From Rhodospirillales bacterium (lineage in GTDB: Bacteria; Pseudomonadota; Alphaproteobacteria; Micavibrionales; Micavibrionaceae): 64,000 nucleotides of DNA. The stretch is from the NCBI GenBank assembly GCA_020638395.1, contig JACKIP010000004.1, forward strand, positions 107,521 through 171,520, written 5' to 3'. How positions within the stretch are numbered: position 1 is the first letter of the stretch; every line of letters begins with the position of its first letter. The notes under the pieces were generated by a model. That model did not search any database, was not told where the DNA came from, and saw only the letters and a program-made list of their open reading frames with translations. Positions 1-7,101 of the stretch are shown piece after piece. Both the position numbers and the translations under genes were made by a program.

Positions 1-1104
1 CAAATAGGAATGAAATCCCATAACCCCCAGTCCAACCGAGCGCTCCCGCATGGCCGCATATTTGGCCCGCTTCATTGAGTCCGGGGCTCGCTTGATAAAG
101 TCAGACAACACATTATCCAGAAATCTCATCACATCTTCGATAAAGGTTGGATGATCCTTCCATTCATCAAATTTTTCCAGATTGAGTGACGACAAACAGC
201 ACACCGCCGTCCGGTCATTCCCAAGGTGATCGCGCCCGGTCGGCAGGGTAATCTCCGAGCAAAGATTGGACATTTTGACGTTCAGTCCCGCCATTTTATG
301 ATGATCCGGAATCCGGTCATTCACATGGTCAATATAAACGATATAAGGCTCGCCGGTTTCAATCCGCGACGTCAGAAGCCGTATCCACAAATCGCGCGCG
401 CTGACTTTGGCGACGATATGTCCGTCTTTCGGAGATTTCAACGCCCATTCCTCGCCATTTTCCACGGCGTGCATAAATTTGTTGGAAACCAGAACACCAT
501 GATGCAGGTTCAGGGCTTTGCGGTTCGGGTCCCCGCCTTGAGGCTTCCGGATATCAATAAATTCCTCGATTTCCGGATGGTGAATATCCAGATAAATCGC
601 GGCAGACCCCCGGCGCAAAGACCCCTGAGAAATCGCCAAAGTCAGAGAGTCCATCACCTTGATAAACGGCACAATCCCCGATGTTTTGCCATTGATCCCG
701 ACCTTTTCGCCGATGGATCGGACATTCCCCCAATAGGAGCCAATCCCCCCGCCATTACTGGCCAGCCAGACATTCTCATTCCACAGCGTCATGATGTCAT
801 CAAGAGAGTCGCCGCTTTCATTCAGAAAGCAGGAAATCGGCAAACCCCGCGTTGTTCCGCCATTAGACAGAACCGGAGTTGCCGGCATAAACCACAACTT
901 TGAGATGTAATCATACACCCGTTGCGCATGATGGGAGTCATCTCCATAGGCTGCTGCCACATTTGCAAACCGGTCCTGCGGATCTTCATCCGGCAACAGA
1001 TAACGGTCGTACAATGTTGATTTCCCAAACCCGGTCAGATTTTCATCACGGCTCCGGTTAATCTCAACGCGGTTTCCCTGTTTCTTTTGTATGACTTCAA
1101 CCAT
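1..1104 (-). CDS. nrdA: Ribonucleoside-diphosphate reductase alpha subunit (class I), 3'-truncated by the window edge
   Basis: The first 368 codons are present; the gene runs off the left edge in frame. The product reduces ribonucleoside diphosphates to deoxyribonucleotides. Visible family motifs are MPATPVLSNGG, PISCFLN (first active-site cysteine), the ISQGSLRRGSAA loop, and SNLCSEI, whose Cys282 matches the thiyl-radical cysteine of the NLCxE motif. The sequence closely resembles the short alphaproteobacterial NrdA as I remember it. ATG at 1104 is chosen because GGGAG lies just upstream and the protein then begins at the usual place (MVEVIQKKQG). The beta subunit is not in the window. A probable pair of NrdR sites lies about 90-130 bp upstream. 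Confidence 0.93.
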   Translation of the reverse strand, partial: MVEVIQKKQGNRVEINRSRDENLTGFGKSTLYDRYLLPDEDPQDRFANVAAAYGDDSHHAQRVYDYISKLWFMPATPVLSNGGTTRGLPISCFLNESGDSLDDIMTLWNENVWLASNGGGIGSYWGNVRSIGEKVGINGKTSGIVPFIKVMDSLTLAISQGSLRRGSAAIYLDIHHPEIEEFIDIRKPQGGDPNRKALNLHHGVLVSNKFMHAVENGEEWALKSPKDGHIVAKVSARDLWIRLLTSRIETGEPYIVYIDHVNDRIPDHHKMAGLNVKMSNLCSEITLPTGRDHLGNDRTAVCCLSSLNLEKFDEWKDHPTFIEDVMRFLDNVLSDFIKRAPDSMKRAKYAAMRERSVGLGVMGFHSYL

Positions 1105-1189
1105 GAAGATCTCCCGCGTCTTTTATCGACGACCATTGTGTTGTTGTTAATAATTATGTGGACTTTTCTGTGAGTAAGTCGAGAATAAG

Positions 1190-1237
1190 ACACCATTCCT
1201 AGGGGCCTTACCTCTCCAAGGATACTACATCTTGTGA
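1190..1237 (-). promoter_or_regulatory. Probable paired NrdR boxes upstream of nrdA
   Basis: Two 16-bp sites resemble the NrdR consensus acaCwAtATaTwGtgt. The site at 1222-1237 (ATACTACATCTTGTGA) matches about 12 of 16 positions. The site at 1190-1205 (ACACCATTCCTAGGGG) matches about 10 of 16. Their starts are exactly 32 bp apart, three helical turns, which is the usual NrdR geometry. They lie between nrdA and the upstream rplI terminator. The second site is weak, so the pair is inferred mainly from the spacing. Confidence 0.5.
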
Positions 1238-1360
1238 TCCTGTCTATAAAAAAGTTGTGTGAAAAATGAAATTTTAGGGATTTACAAATCCGGTTTTTCG
1301 GTATTTGACCACAGGAATCGGACGTGCGATTTTTCTTATTATCATGAGTACGCCCCATGA

Positions 1361-1395
1361 AAAAACGCCGTCTGCAAAAGCAATCGGCGTTTTTT
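1361..1395 (-). terminator. Rho-independent terminator after rplI
   Basis: A perfect 10-bp stem (AAAAACGCCG / CGGCGTTTTT) with a 14-nt loop lies about 45 bp past the rplI stop. A T-run follows on both strands, so it can work in either direction. It ends the rpsF-rpsR-rplI operon and separates it from nrdA. The 1105-1439 gap holds only this and the NrdR sites. Confidence 0.8.
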
Positions 1396-1439
1396 ATATT
1401 CGTCATTCGATCAGACCTGAGTCTGGCTCAGCTCTGGAA

Positions 1440-2036
1440 TCACTCCGCGTCTTCGACAGTCTCCGCCGCCGGAGCTTCAGCTTCCTGTGCGGAGCTTTCT
1501 GCCGCCGGAGCCGCTTTTTCTTCTTCTGCAGCGCCAGCGATCATCGCTTTGCCCGTTTTCTTCTGAATAGCAGCTTCTTCGGCAGAGCGGGCAATATTCA
1601 CGGTTACCTCAACCTTAACTTCCGGATGCAGCGCAATCACAACAGGGAACAACCCGATTGTTTTAAAGCTCTGATTCAGCTCAACCTGTGAACGTCCGAC
1701 CGTCACTCCCGACTCTGCGGTCGCGACTTCGGCGATATCCCGTGCTGCAACAGATCCGTAAAGCTGGCCGCCTTCTGAGGACTGACGAATAATCGATAGG
1801 CTCAGACCTTCCAGTTTTTTGGATTCTTTTTCAGCCGCTTCGCGTTTCTTTTTGTTTTCTGCTTCCAAAGACGCTTTCTGCGCTTCAAAGTGTGCAATAT
1901 TATCCTTCGTCGCACGCAGCGCTTTGCGTTGTGGCAACAGATAATTCCGCGCATAGCCTAACTTGACATTGACGGTGTCGCCCATATTGCCGAGGCTTTC
2001 GACGCGCTCCAGCAAAATAACCTGTGTTGATCCCAT
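1440..2036 (-). CDS. rplI: 50S ribosomal protein L9
   Basis: L9 binds 23S rRNA and bridges the large subunit. The N-terminal domain is typical (QVILLERVESLGNMGD, then VKLGYARNYLLPQRKA), followed by the long charged connecting helix (residues about 48-75) and the C-terminal domain. At 198 residues it is longer than the usual 150 because of an Ala/Glu-rich tail from about residue 165 (EEEKAAPAAESSAQEAEAP). Such acidic tails are common in alphaproteobacterial L9. It is the third gene of rpsF-rpsR-rplI and is followed by a strong terminator. Confidence 0.97.
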   Translation of the reverse strand: MGSTQVILLERVESLGNMGDTVNVKLGYARNYLLPQRKALRATKDNIAHFEAQKASLEAENKKKREAAEKESKKLEGLSLSIIRQSSEGGQLYGSVAARDIAEVATAESGVTVGRSQVELNQSFKTIGLFPVVIALHPEVKVEVTVNIARSAEEAAIQKKTGKAMIAGAAEEEKAAPAAESSAQEAEAPAAETVEDAE

Positions 2037-2063
2037 TTTTCGATCCTTTCAAACTCTCAAAAA

Positions 2064-2324
2064 TTAATAGCTGTCGGTCTCGGTCCGCACATAAGCCATC
2101 AGACCCATATAACGCGCCCGCTTGATTGCTTTGGACAGTTCCCGCTGTTTTTTCATCGACACGTTCGTGATACGGCTCGGCATCATTTTGCCGCGCTCGG
2201 AGATGAATTTTGACAGCATTTTTACATCTTTCCAGTCAATTTCCATCGCATCCGGACCGGAAAACGGGCAAGACTTGGAGCGCTTGAAAAACGGTTTTTT
2301 AACGGTTGGAATCTCGGCGTTCAT
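2064..2324 (-). CDS. rpsR: 30S ribosomal protein S18
   Basis: An 86-residue S18 with the conserved core IDWKDVKMLSKFISERGK and the C-terminal RNA-binding segment KKQRELSKAIKRARYMGLM. S18 pairs with S6 on the 30S platform. The start codon overlaps the rpsF stop by one base (TAATG), so the two are translationally coupled; rplI follows after 27 bp. Confidence 0.98.
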   Translation of the reverse strand: MNAEIPTVKKPFFKRSKSCPFSGPDAMEIDWKDVKMLSKFISERGKMMPSRITNVSMKKQRELSKAIKRARYMGLMAYVRTETDSY

Positions 2325-2677
2325 TATGCGGCCTCCTTCATATCTGATTTGTTATCATAAGTTCTCATCATCGGAGAGGGTTCAGTTGTCGGAGCCTCCA
2401 GTTTGACGGACATATACCGCATCACGTCATCATGCAGGCGCATCTGACGCTCCATCTCATGCAGAGCCGGAGCCGGAGCTTCAAATTCCATCAGGGCGTA
2501 ATGCGCCTTTTTGGATTTGTTGATCCGGTAAGCCAGAGTTTTTAGGCCCCATTGCTCGGTCTTTAGGATTTTTCCGCCCATATCGGTGATGATTTTACCG
2601 AATTGTGTCGCCAGATCGACGACATGCTGCTGGCTCAGCTCCTGACGTGCCAGAAACACGGTTTCATAGACTTTCAT
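2324..2677 (-). CDS. rpsF: 30S ribosomal protein S6
   Basis: A 117-residue S6 starting MKVYETVFLARQELS, with the GGKILKTEQWGLKTLAYRI strand and a short variable tail. It binds 16S rRNA as a dimer with S18. First gene of the rpsF-rpsR-rplI operon. GGAAAAG lies directly before the ATG, and a good promoter is visible about 85-110 bp upstream. Confidence 0.97.
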   Translation of the reverse strand: MKVYETVFLARQELSQQHVVDLATQFGKIITDMGGKILKTEQWGLKTLAYRINKSKKAHYALMEFEAPAPALHEMERQMRLHDDVMRYMSVKLEAPTTEPSPMMRTYDNKSDMKEAA

Positions 2678-2759
2678 ATCTTTTCCTTTCGGTTATGCAG
2701 CGTCTGGACTGCAAAGCCCTTTTCCCCATGAAAAGAGCAAGGTTTCAGTGTGATAGCGA

Positions 2760-2787
2760 TTTATACGGATTTTTCTTTGAAATGCAA
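2760..2787 (-). promoter_or_regulatory. Predicted housekeeping promoter for rpsF-rpsR-rplI
   Basis: On the minus strand TTGCAT (2787-2782) and TATAAA (2765-2760) are separated by 16 bp. It lies in the gap between the upstream unknown gene and rpsF and leaves a leader of about 75 nt. It is a prediction from consensus only. Confidence 0.5.
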
Positions 2788-2806
2788 GGAGTTTTTACAG
2801 TCCTCG

Positions 2807-3394
2807 CTATACCTCCGGCTCCATTCCTTCCTCCAGATCATCCGACACCCCCTGAGGCAAACGCGCAGCAAGCCCTGGGTCCGCAACAGAAAAAGCATCT
2901 ATCAGCAAAAAAAGATCGGCTTGTTCGGTAAAAGAACCACCCTCCCAGTTTTCATGAAGGCGCGCCACAACCTCCGCAAGATCCAGCGGAGCGTCTTCCT
3001 GGATCGCCAAGCGACTTTTCAGAGAGCCAAACAGAAAACAGTCGTCCGGTTCAATTTCCGTCCCGATTAAATAATCGGCGATGTTAAATAAATCTTCCTC
3101 ATCCAGATTAGGCAATAACTCCGGATTTATATCTGTCAGCAGCGTTAAAGTGTAAAGATAGTCCGGGTCATCACTAAAATCTTCTTCATACTTCCCTGCG
3201 ACAAAATCAAACAAATCTTGAGTTACTACGCTTCTATTTTGTTCCAGAGCTGCTTCCAGATGCTCAAAATCCTCTCCCCTTTCGATGTGCGCCGCCACGA
3301 GATGTTTGACCGCAATTTCGTGAGGATGCCCCTCCAAATTATACGTCAAACAAACATTTCCAATGCTACCCACGTCACAGTCCTGCTCTGCCAC
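2807..3394 (-). CDS. Unknown acidic protein, paralogue of the next gene
   Basis: A 195-residue, Glu/Asp-rich soluble protein with no signal peptide or membrane segment. I do not recognise a family. It shares two aligned blocks with the 248-residue protein encoded at 3493-4239: LEQNRSVVTQDLFDF against LQQNRDLLTPEFFQD, and LLTDINPELLPNL against LMTEVNPDLLPSL. The two genes lie in tandem and are presumably an old duplication. GGAG precedes the ATG. It is the nearest gene upstream of the ribosomal operon, but a promoter lies between them. No function can be given. Confidence 0.75.
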   Translation of the reverse strand: MAEQDCDVGSIGNVCLTYNLEGHPHEIAVKHLVAAHIERGEDFEHLEAALEQNRSVVTQDLFDFVAGKYEEDFSDDPDYLYTLTLLTDINPELLPNLDEEDLFNIADYLIGTEIEPDDCFLFGSLKSRLAIQEDAPLDLAEVVARLHENWEGGSFTEQADLFLLIDAFSVADPGLAARLPQGVSDDLEEGMEPEV

Positions 3395-3492
3395 GCTAAT
3401 CTCCTTTTGTTATGATTTACTTTTCTTCAGGCTATCTGAAATACACAGAGCGCGCAATAATGACAGACAGCGCTTTTCCGACGCCGTGCCAT

Positions 3493-4239
3493 TTATCCCC
3501 ACAGACACTCAGGCCCCGGCACACATGAGGTATCGGGATTATTTGAAGCAAATGGTGTCTTTCGCATCCACCACGCCTCTTCATCTTCGAAACGTCGCTG
3601 AAACAACAAAGTATCTTCCACTCCTCTGGACTCTTTGTAATAGTACAATGCGTTCTTGAATGTGTTTTCGAGAAGATTCGTGTGGGAACGCGGCTCATCA
3701 AGAGCCGTAATGGTGCGGTTATCCAGAATAAAATGACCGATCAAGCTCATTCGCTCTTCGGTTGCCAGAGAGGGAAGCAAGTCCGGATTCACTTCTGTCA
3801 TCAAACATGCCAGCAAAACACTGTTGTGTTGACGATGATACGCCGCGAGCTCATATACAACCGATTCCCGGGGTACGCTAGGCCTTGCATACGCATCTTT
3901 TTCTTTGGCAGCCTGATCCAAAGACAGGTAATCCTCAAATCCTCCCCGGTAATTAACACCCCAGTTTTTTCCGTAGACAATCATATAATCTTGAAAAAAC
4001 TCCGGCGTCAGCAGGTCTCTATTTTGTTGCAAGATCTCCCTGATTTCTTCCAAATACAATGGCCCAGAAATTTTCTCCTCAAGAAATGTTCCCAATGTAT
4101 CGGAAAAAGATGCTTTATCCATACAATACTCAACCCTCTGCAAAAAACTATCCGGCACTATGACAGAATCAGCCGGGGTCGTCGGCCTTCTTCGTCTATG
4201 TTCAAGCGTTGCATCTGCAAGGAGATCGTTTAGATTCAT
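3493..4239 (-). CDS. Unknown protein, paralogue of the 2807-3394 product
   Basis: A 248-residue protein with an Arg-rich stretch near the N-terminus (EHRRRRPTTP) and a mostly helical, acidic body; no membrane segment is seen. It shares the QNR..T..F and T-(D/E)-(I/V)-NP-(D/E)-LLP-(N/S)-L blocks with its downstream paralogue and carries about 50 extra residues at the N-terminus and about 30 at the C-terminus. GAGGG lies just before the ATG. The pair may form one transcription unit, with a 98-bp gap. I do not recognise the family. Confidence 0.75.
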   Translation of the reverse strand: MNLNDLLADATLEHRRRRPTTPADSVIVPDSFLQRVEYCMDKASFSDTLGTFLEEKISGPLYLEEIREILQQNRDLLTPEFFQDYMIVYGKNWGVNYRGGFEDYLSLDQAAKEKDAYARPSVPRESVVYELAAYHRQHNSVLLACLMTEVNPDLLPSLATEERMSLIGHFILDNRTITALDEPRSHTNLLENTFKNALYYYKESRGVEDTLLFQRRFEDEEAWWMRKTPFASNNPDTSCVPGPECLWG

Positions 4240-4313
4240 TCTTTTTCCCTCTCTGTTTTATAAGTTTTATGACTAGAAACTTACAAAAATATATCAGGAA
4301 AGGAAAGAGGAAA

Positions 4314-5729
4314 TTATTCGACCTCGGCAACCCGCAAATTATTGGTCGTCCCCGGCATGCCAAAGGGAACCCCGGCGGTAATCACCAGCAGATCCCCCTT
4401 CCCCGCCAGTTTTTGATCCTTGGCACACTTGATTCCGGCGGCCACAGCCTCCTTGAAGGTCGTTACATATTCAACATAGGATGGATGAACCCCATAGGAA
4501 ACACACATCTGATGCGCGACTTTTTCGCTCGGTGTCAGGCACAAAATAGGCATTTCCGGACGATGCCGCGCAGCCCGCAACGTTGTTGATCCGGAAGAGG
4601 TAAAGGTCGTAATACAGGCCGCATCAACCGTTCTGGCAACCCGGTCCGCCGCCACCGTGATGGCGTCACCGACCTCATCGTTACTTTCCGGATGATTGGC
4701 CTCCATGATGGTTCGATAGAGCGGATCGGCCTCCGTCGTCTGGCAAATTCGTTCCATGATCTGCACGGCCTCCAGAGGATAATTCCCCGCCGCCGTTTCC
4801 GCAGACAGCATCACCGCATCCGTGCCGTCATACACGGCGGTTGCAACGTCCGAAGCTTCTGCCCGGGTCGGCGTCGGGCTTTCAATCATCGATTCCAGCA
4901 TTTGCGTGGCAACAACGATCGGTTTACCGGCATAACGAACGGCTTTAACCACCCGCTTCTGCACAGACGGCACCTGTTCCGGCGGGATTTCAACCCCCAG
5001 ATCTCCGCGGGCGAGCATCACCCCATCCGCCAGCGCGATCATTTCATCCAGATAATCCAGAGCCGACGGTTTTTCCAGCTTAATCATCAGCTTGGCGCGG
5101 CTTTCAATCAGATTTTTAGCCAGAATGATATCATCCGGCTGCTGGACGAAAGATTGGGCAATCCAGTCCACGCCCATCTCCAGCGCAGCATCCAGATCAA
5201 CTTTATCCTTGGCTGTCAACGCCGCAATCGGCAGGATCACGCCCGGCACATTAAAGCCTTTATTATTCGATAATTTCACCCCGGCCTCGACTTCCCCGTC
5301 CAGAAAATCCGGCCCCTTGGCGATAATTTTGACCCGGACCTTGCCGTCATCCAATAAAATCCGGTCGCCGGCATTCAAAGCCGCAATCACTTCCGGGTGC
5401 GGCAGGTTCACCCGCGTATCATCTCCCTCCGCCGGGTCCAGATCGAAACGCAACGTCATCCCCTGCGTCAGGGCAATCTTGCCGCCTTTGAACTTTCCAA
5501 CCCGCAATTTCGGCCCCTGCAAATCTCCAATCACCCCGATCGGTTTTCCATACTCTTTTTCAATTTCGCGGATAAAGCCGATGCGCTCCTTATGATCGGC
5601 ATGGGTGCCGTGGGAGAAGTTCAATCGAAAGACGTCCACCCCCGCAACAAAAAGCTTGCGGATCATTTCTTTGGAGGAAGAGGCCGGGCCCAGTGTGCCC
5701 ACTATTTTTGTCTGTCTGTTTCTTTTCAT
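4314..5729 (-). CDS. pyk: Pyruvate kinase
   Basis: Converts phosphoenolpyruvate and ADP to pyruvate and ATP, the last step of glycolysis. The 471-residue length is typical. Visible motifs: the N-terminal TKIVGTLGPAS, VFRLNFSHG, GDLQGPKLRVG, IKLEKPSAL around the catalytic lysine, VMLARGDLGVEIP (Mg/K site), and PTRAEASDVATAVYDGTDA, followed by the alpha/beta C-terminal domain. It stands alone between unknown genes. The left gap (4240-4313) is short and I see no terminator there. Confidence 0.97.
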   Translation of the reverse strand: MKRNRQTKIVGTLGPASSSKEMIRKLFVAGVDVFRLNFSHGTHADHKERIGFIREIEKEYGKPIGVIGDLQGPKLRVGKFKGGKIALTQGMTLRFDLDPAEGDDTRVNLPHPEVIAALNAGDRILLDDGKVRVKIIAKGPDFLDGEVEAGVKLSNNKGFNVPGVILPIAALTAKDKVDLDAALEMGVDWIAQSFVQQPDDIILAKNLIESRAKLMIKLEKPSALDYLDEMIALADGVMLARGDLGVEIPPEQVPSVQKRVVKAVRYAGKPIVVATQMLESMIESPTPTRAEASDVATAVYDGTDAVMLSAETAAGNYPLEAVQIMERICQTTEADPLYRTIMEANHPESNDEVGDAITVAADRVARTVDAACITTFTSSGSTTLRAARHRPEMPILCLTPSEKVAHQMCVSYGVHPSYVEYVTTFKEAVAAGIKCAKDQKLAGKGDLLVITAGVPFGMPGTTNNLRVAEVE

Positions 5730-5756
5730 GATCTCTCTTTTACCACGCGCATTCTT

Positions 5757-6260
5757 TTAATCAAATGGAATGTATCCAATCTTTGTTTTCTTGCCCCGCG
5801 GAGGATACAGGATTTGCTCTATATATTGATATAGTCTGGTAATATGCCGGTCATGCTCCTCGACCTGCCGGGCTAAATCCTGATGAGATGCCAGAATTTG
5901 CCGCATTTTGACAAACGTCCGGATAATCGCAATATTCACATCCACCGCCTTGGGGCTGTTCAGGATGCTGGAGAGCATCGCCACCCCCTGCTCCGTGAAA
6001 GCATAGGGGTTGGTTCCGCCGAGAATCCGCCGCGAAGGTATCACATTTTGTGATAGCAACGACTCAACCTCCGCATCAGTTAACTGAAACATGAAATCTT
6101 CCGGAAACCGCTCTATATTGCGCTTGATTTGCTGGCGCATCGCAATCGCCCTGACCTCGTACATGTCCGCCAGATGCCGGTCCAGCATAACCTTCTGGGA
6201 CCGGATGACGTAGATCTTTTGCGCAATATATTCCGGGGATATCACAACCACTTTGTTCAT
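5757..6260 (-). CDS. ORF6N-domain protein (phage antirepressor-like)
   Basis: A 167-residue protein with an ORF6N domain over about residues 8-95 (IRSQKVMLDRHLADMYEV, then IKRNIERFPEDFMFQLT and YAFTEQGVAMLSS). It ends in a short helical tail. ORF6N is a DNA-binding domain of phage antirepressors that also occurs widely as single bacterial genes of unknown role. There are no other phage genes nearby, so I read it as a stand-alone accessory gene, possibly acquired. It lies 28 bp upstream of pyk on the same strand and divergent from rpmI. Confidence 0.85.
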   Translation of the reverse strand: MNKVVVISPEYIAQKIYVIRSQKVMLDRHLADMYEVRAIAMRQQIKRNIERFPEDFMFQLTDAEVESLLSQNVIPSRRILGGTNPYAFTEQGVAMLSSILNSPKAVDVNIAIIRTFVKMRQILASHQDLARQVEEHDRHITRLYQYIEQILYPPRGKKTKIGYIPFD

Positions 6261-6319
6261 GGTTTGATCTTATTTTATCCTGATATTTTGTCAAGAAAAA
6301 AGGGCGCACAAAAAAAGAC

Positions 6320-6349
6320 TTGCGTATTTGAGACGCTTTCCTTTATATA
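6320..6349 (+). promoter_or_regulatory. Possible promoter for rpmI-rplT
   Basis: TTGCGT at 6320 and TATATA at 6344 are separated by 18 bp, giving a leader of about 75 nt before rpmI. The match is moderate. No L20-binding leader could be recognised. Confidence 0.4.
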
Positions 6350-6431
6350 AGCAGACTAATCATGATCTGGCTTGTGTAATCGGCTGCCTCGATCATGGAA
6401 GATGATAACCTTTTATTTTAAGGAGACGAAA

Positions 6432-6671
6432 ATGCCGAAGATGAAAACCAAAAGCGGGGCGAAAAAACGTTTTCGCGTAACCGCTTCGGGTAAAATAAAG
6501 TTCAAGCAGTCGAATACAAGTCACCGCTTGCTTTCCCGCCCGAAATCCATGAAACGTAAAGCCCGCGGAACAGAGATTCTCAACGAGTCGGATGCAAACA
6601 TCCTGCGCGTTTACATGCCCTATATCCGCAAGCGCAAAACGCAAACAACACAGAAAAAAGAGGAGGCGTAA
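6432..6671 (+). CDS. rpmI: 50S ribosomal protein L35
   Basis: 79 residues starting MPKMKTKSGAKKRFR, the L35 signature, and very basic. I chose 6432 rather than the upstream in-frame ATG at 6372 because AAGGAGACG lies 4-5 bases before it and L35 proteins begin with this motif. The C-terminus is about 12 residues longer than usual (KTQTTQKKEEA). rplT follows after 3 bp. Neither infC upstream nor pheST downstream, common neighbours of this pair, is present. Confidence 0.97.
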   Translation: MPKMKTKSGAKKRFRVTASGKIKFKQSNTSHRLLSRPKSMKRKARGTEILNESDANILRVYMPYIRKRKTQTTQKKEEA

Positions 6672-6674
6672 CCC

Positions 6675-7034
6675 ATGTCACGTGTAAAAGGTGGCGTCAC
6701 CGCTCACGCCCGTCATAAAAAAGTTGTCGGTAATGCAAAAGGCTATTACGGACGTCGTAAGAACTGTTTCCGCACCGCTGTTCAGGCTGTTGAAAAAGCC
6801 GGTCAGTACGCCTATCGCGACCGTCGTAACAAGAAACGCGATTTCCGTCGCCTCTGGATTCAACGGATCAATGCGGCTGCCCGTCTGCACGGCATGACCT
6901 ATTCCGTCTTTATGGGCGGCATGAAAAAAGCCGGCATTGAGGTTGACCGCAAAGTTCTGGCGGATCTGGCTGTTCACAATGCGGATGCATTCGCGGCCAT
7001 TGCCGAGAGCGCACAAAAAGCTCTGAAAGCCTGA
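6675..7034 (+). CDS. rplT: 50S ribosomal protein L20
   Basis: A 119-residue L20 with MSRVKGGVTAHARHKK, the YYGRRKNCFRTAVQAVEKA helix and the globular C-terminal domain (RINAAARLHGMTYSVFM). It is an early assembly protein of the 50S subunit. Co-transcribed with rpmI and followed by a strong terminator. Confidence 0.98.
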   Translation: MSRVKGGVTAHARHKKVVGNAKGYYGRRKNCFRTAVQAVEKAGQYAYRDRRNKKRDFRRLWIQRINAAARLHGMTYSVFMGGMKKAGIEVDRKVLADLAVHNADAFAAIAESAQKALKA

Positions 7035-7056
7035 GATATTTATTAAATTTCCCAAC

Positions 7057-7083
7057 CAAAAGCGGCTCCGGCCGCTTTTTTTT
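7057..7083 (+). terminator. Rho-independent terminator after rplT
   Basis: The stem AGCGGC-TCCG-GCCGCT (7061-7076), extended by A-T pairs, is followed by eight T residues. It lies 25 bp after rplT and 20 bp from the convergent cckA stop, and may serve weakly for both. Confidence 0.85.
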
Positions 7084-7101
7084 ATGGGTTATCGGAAGGG
7101 A

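Noticed and set aside
226..903. A 225-codon plus-strand open frame
   Set aside because: It lies antisense to nrdA, whose conserved motifs are read on the minus strand.
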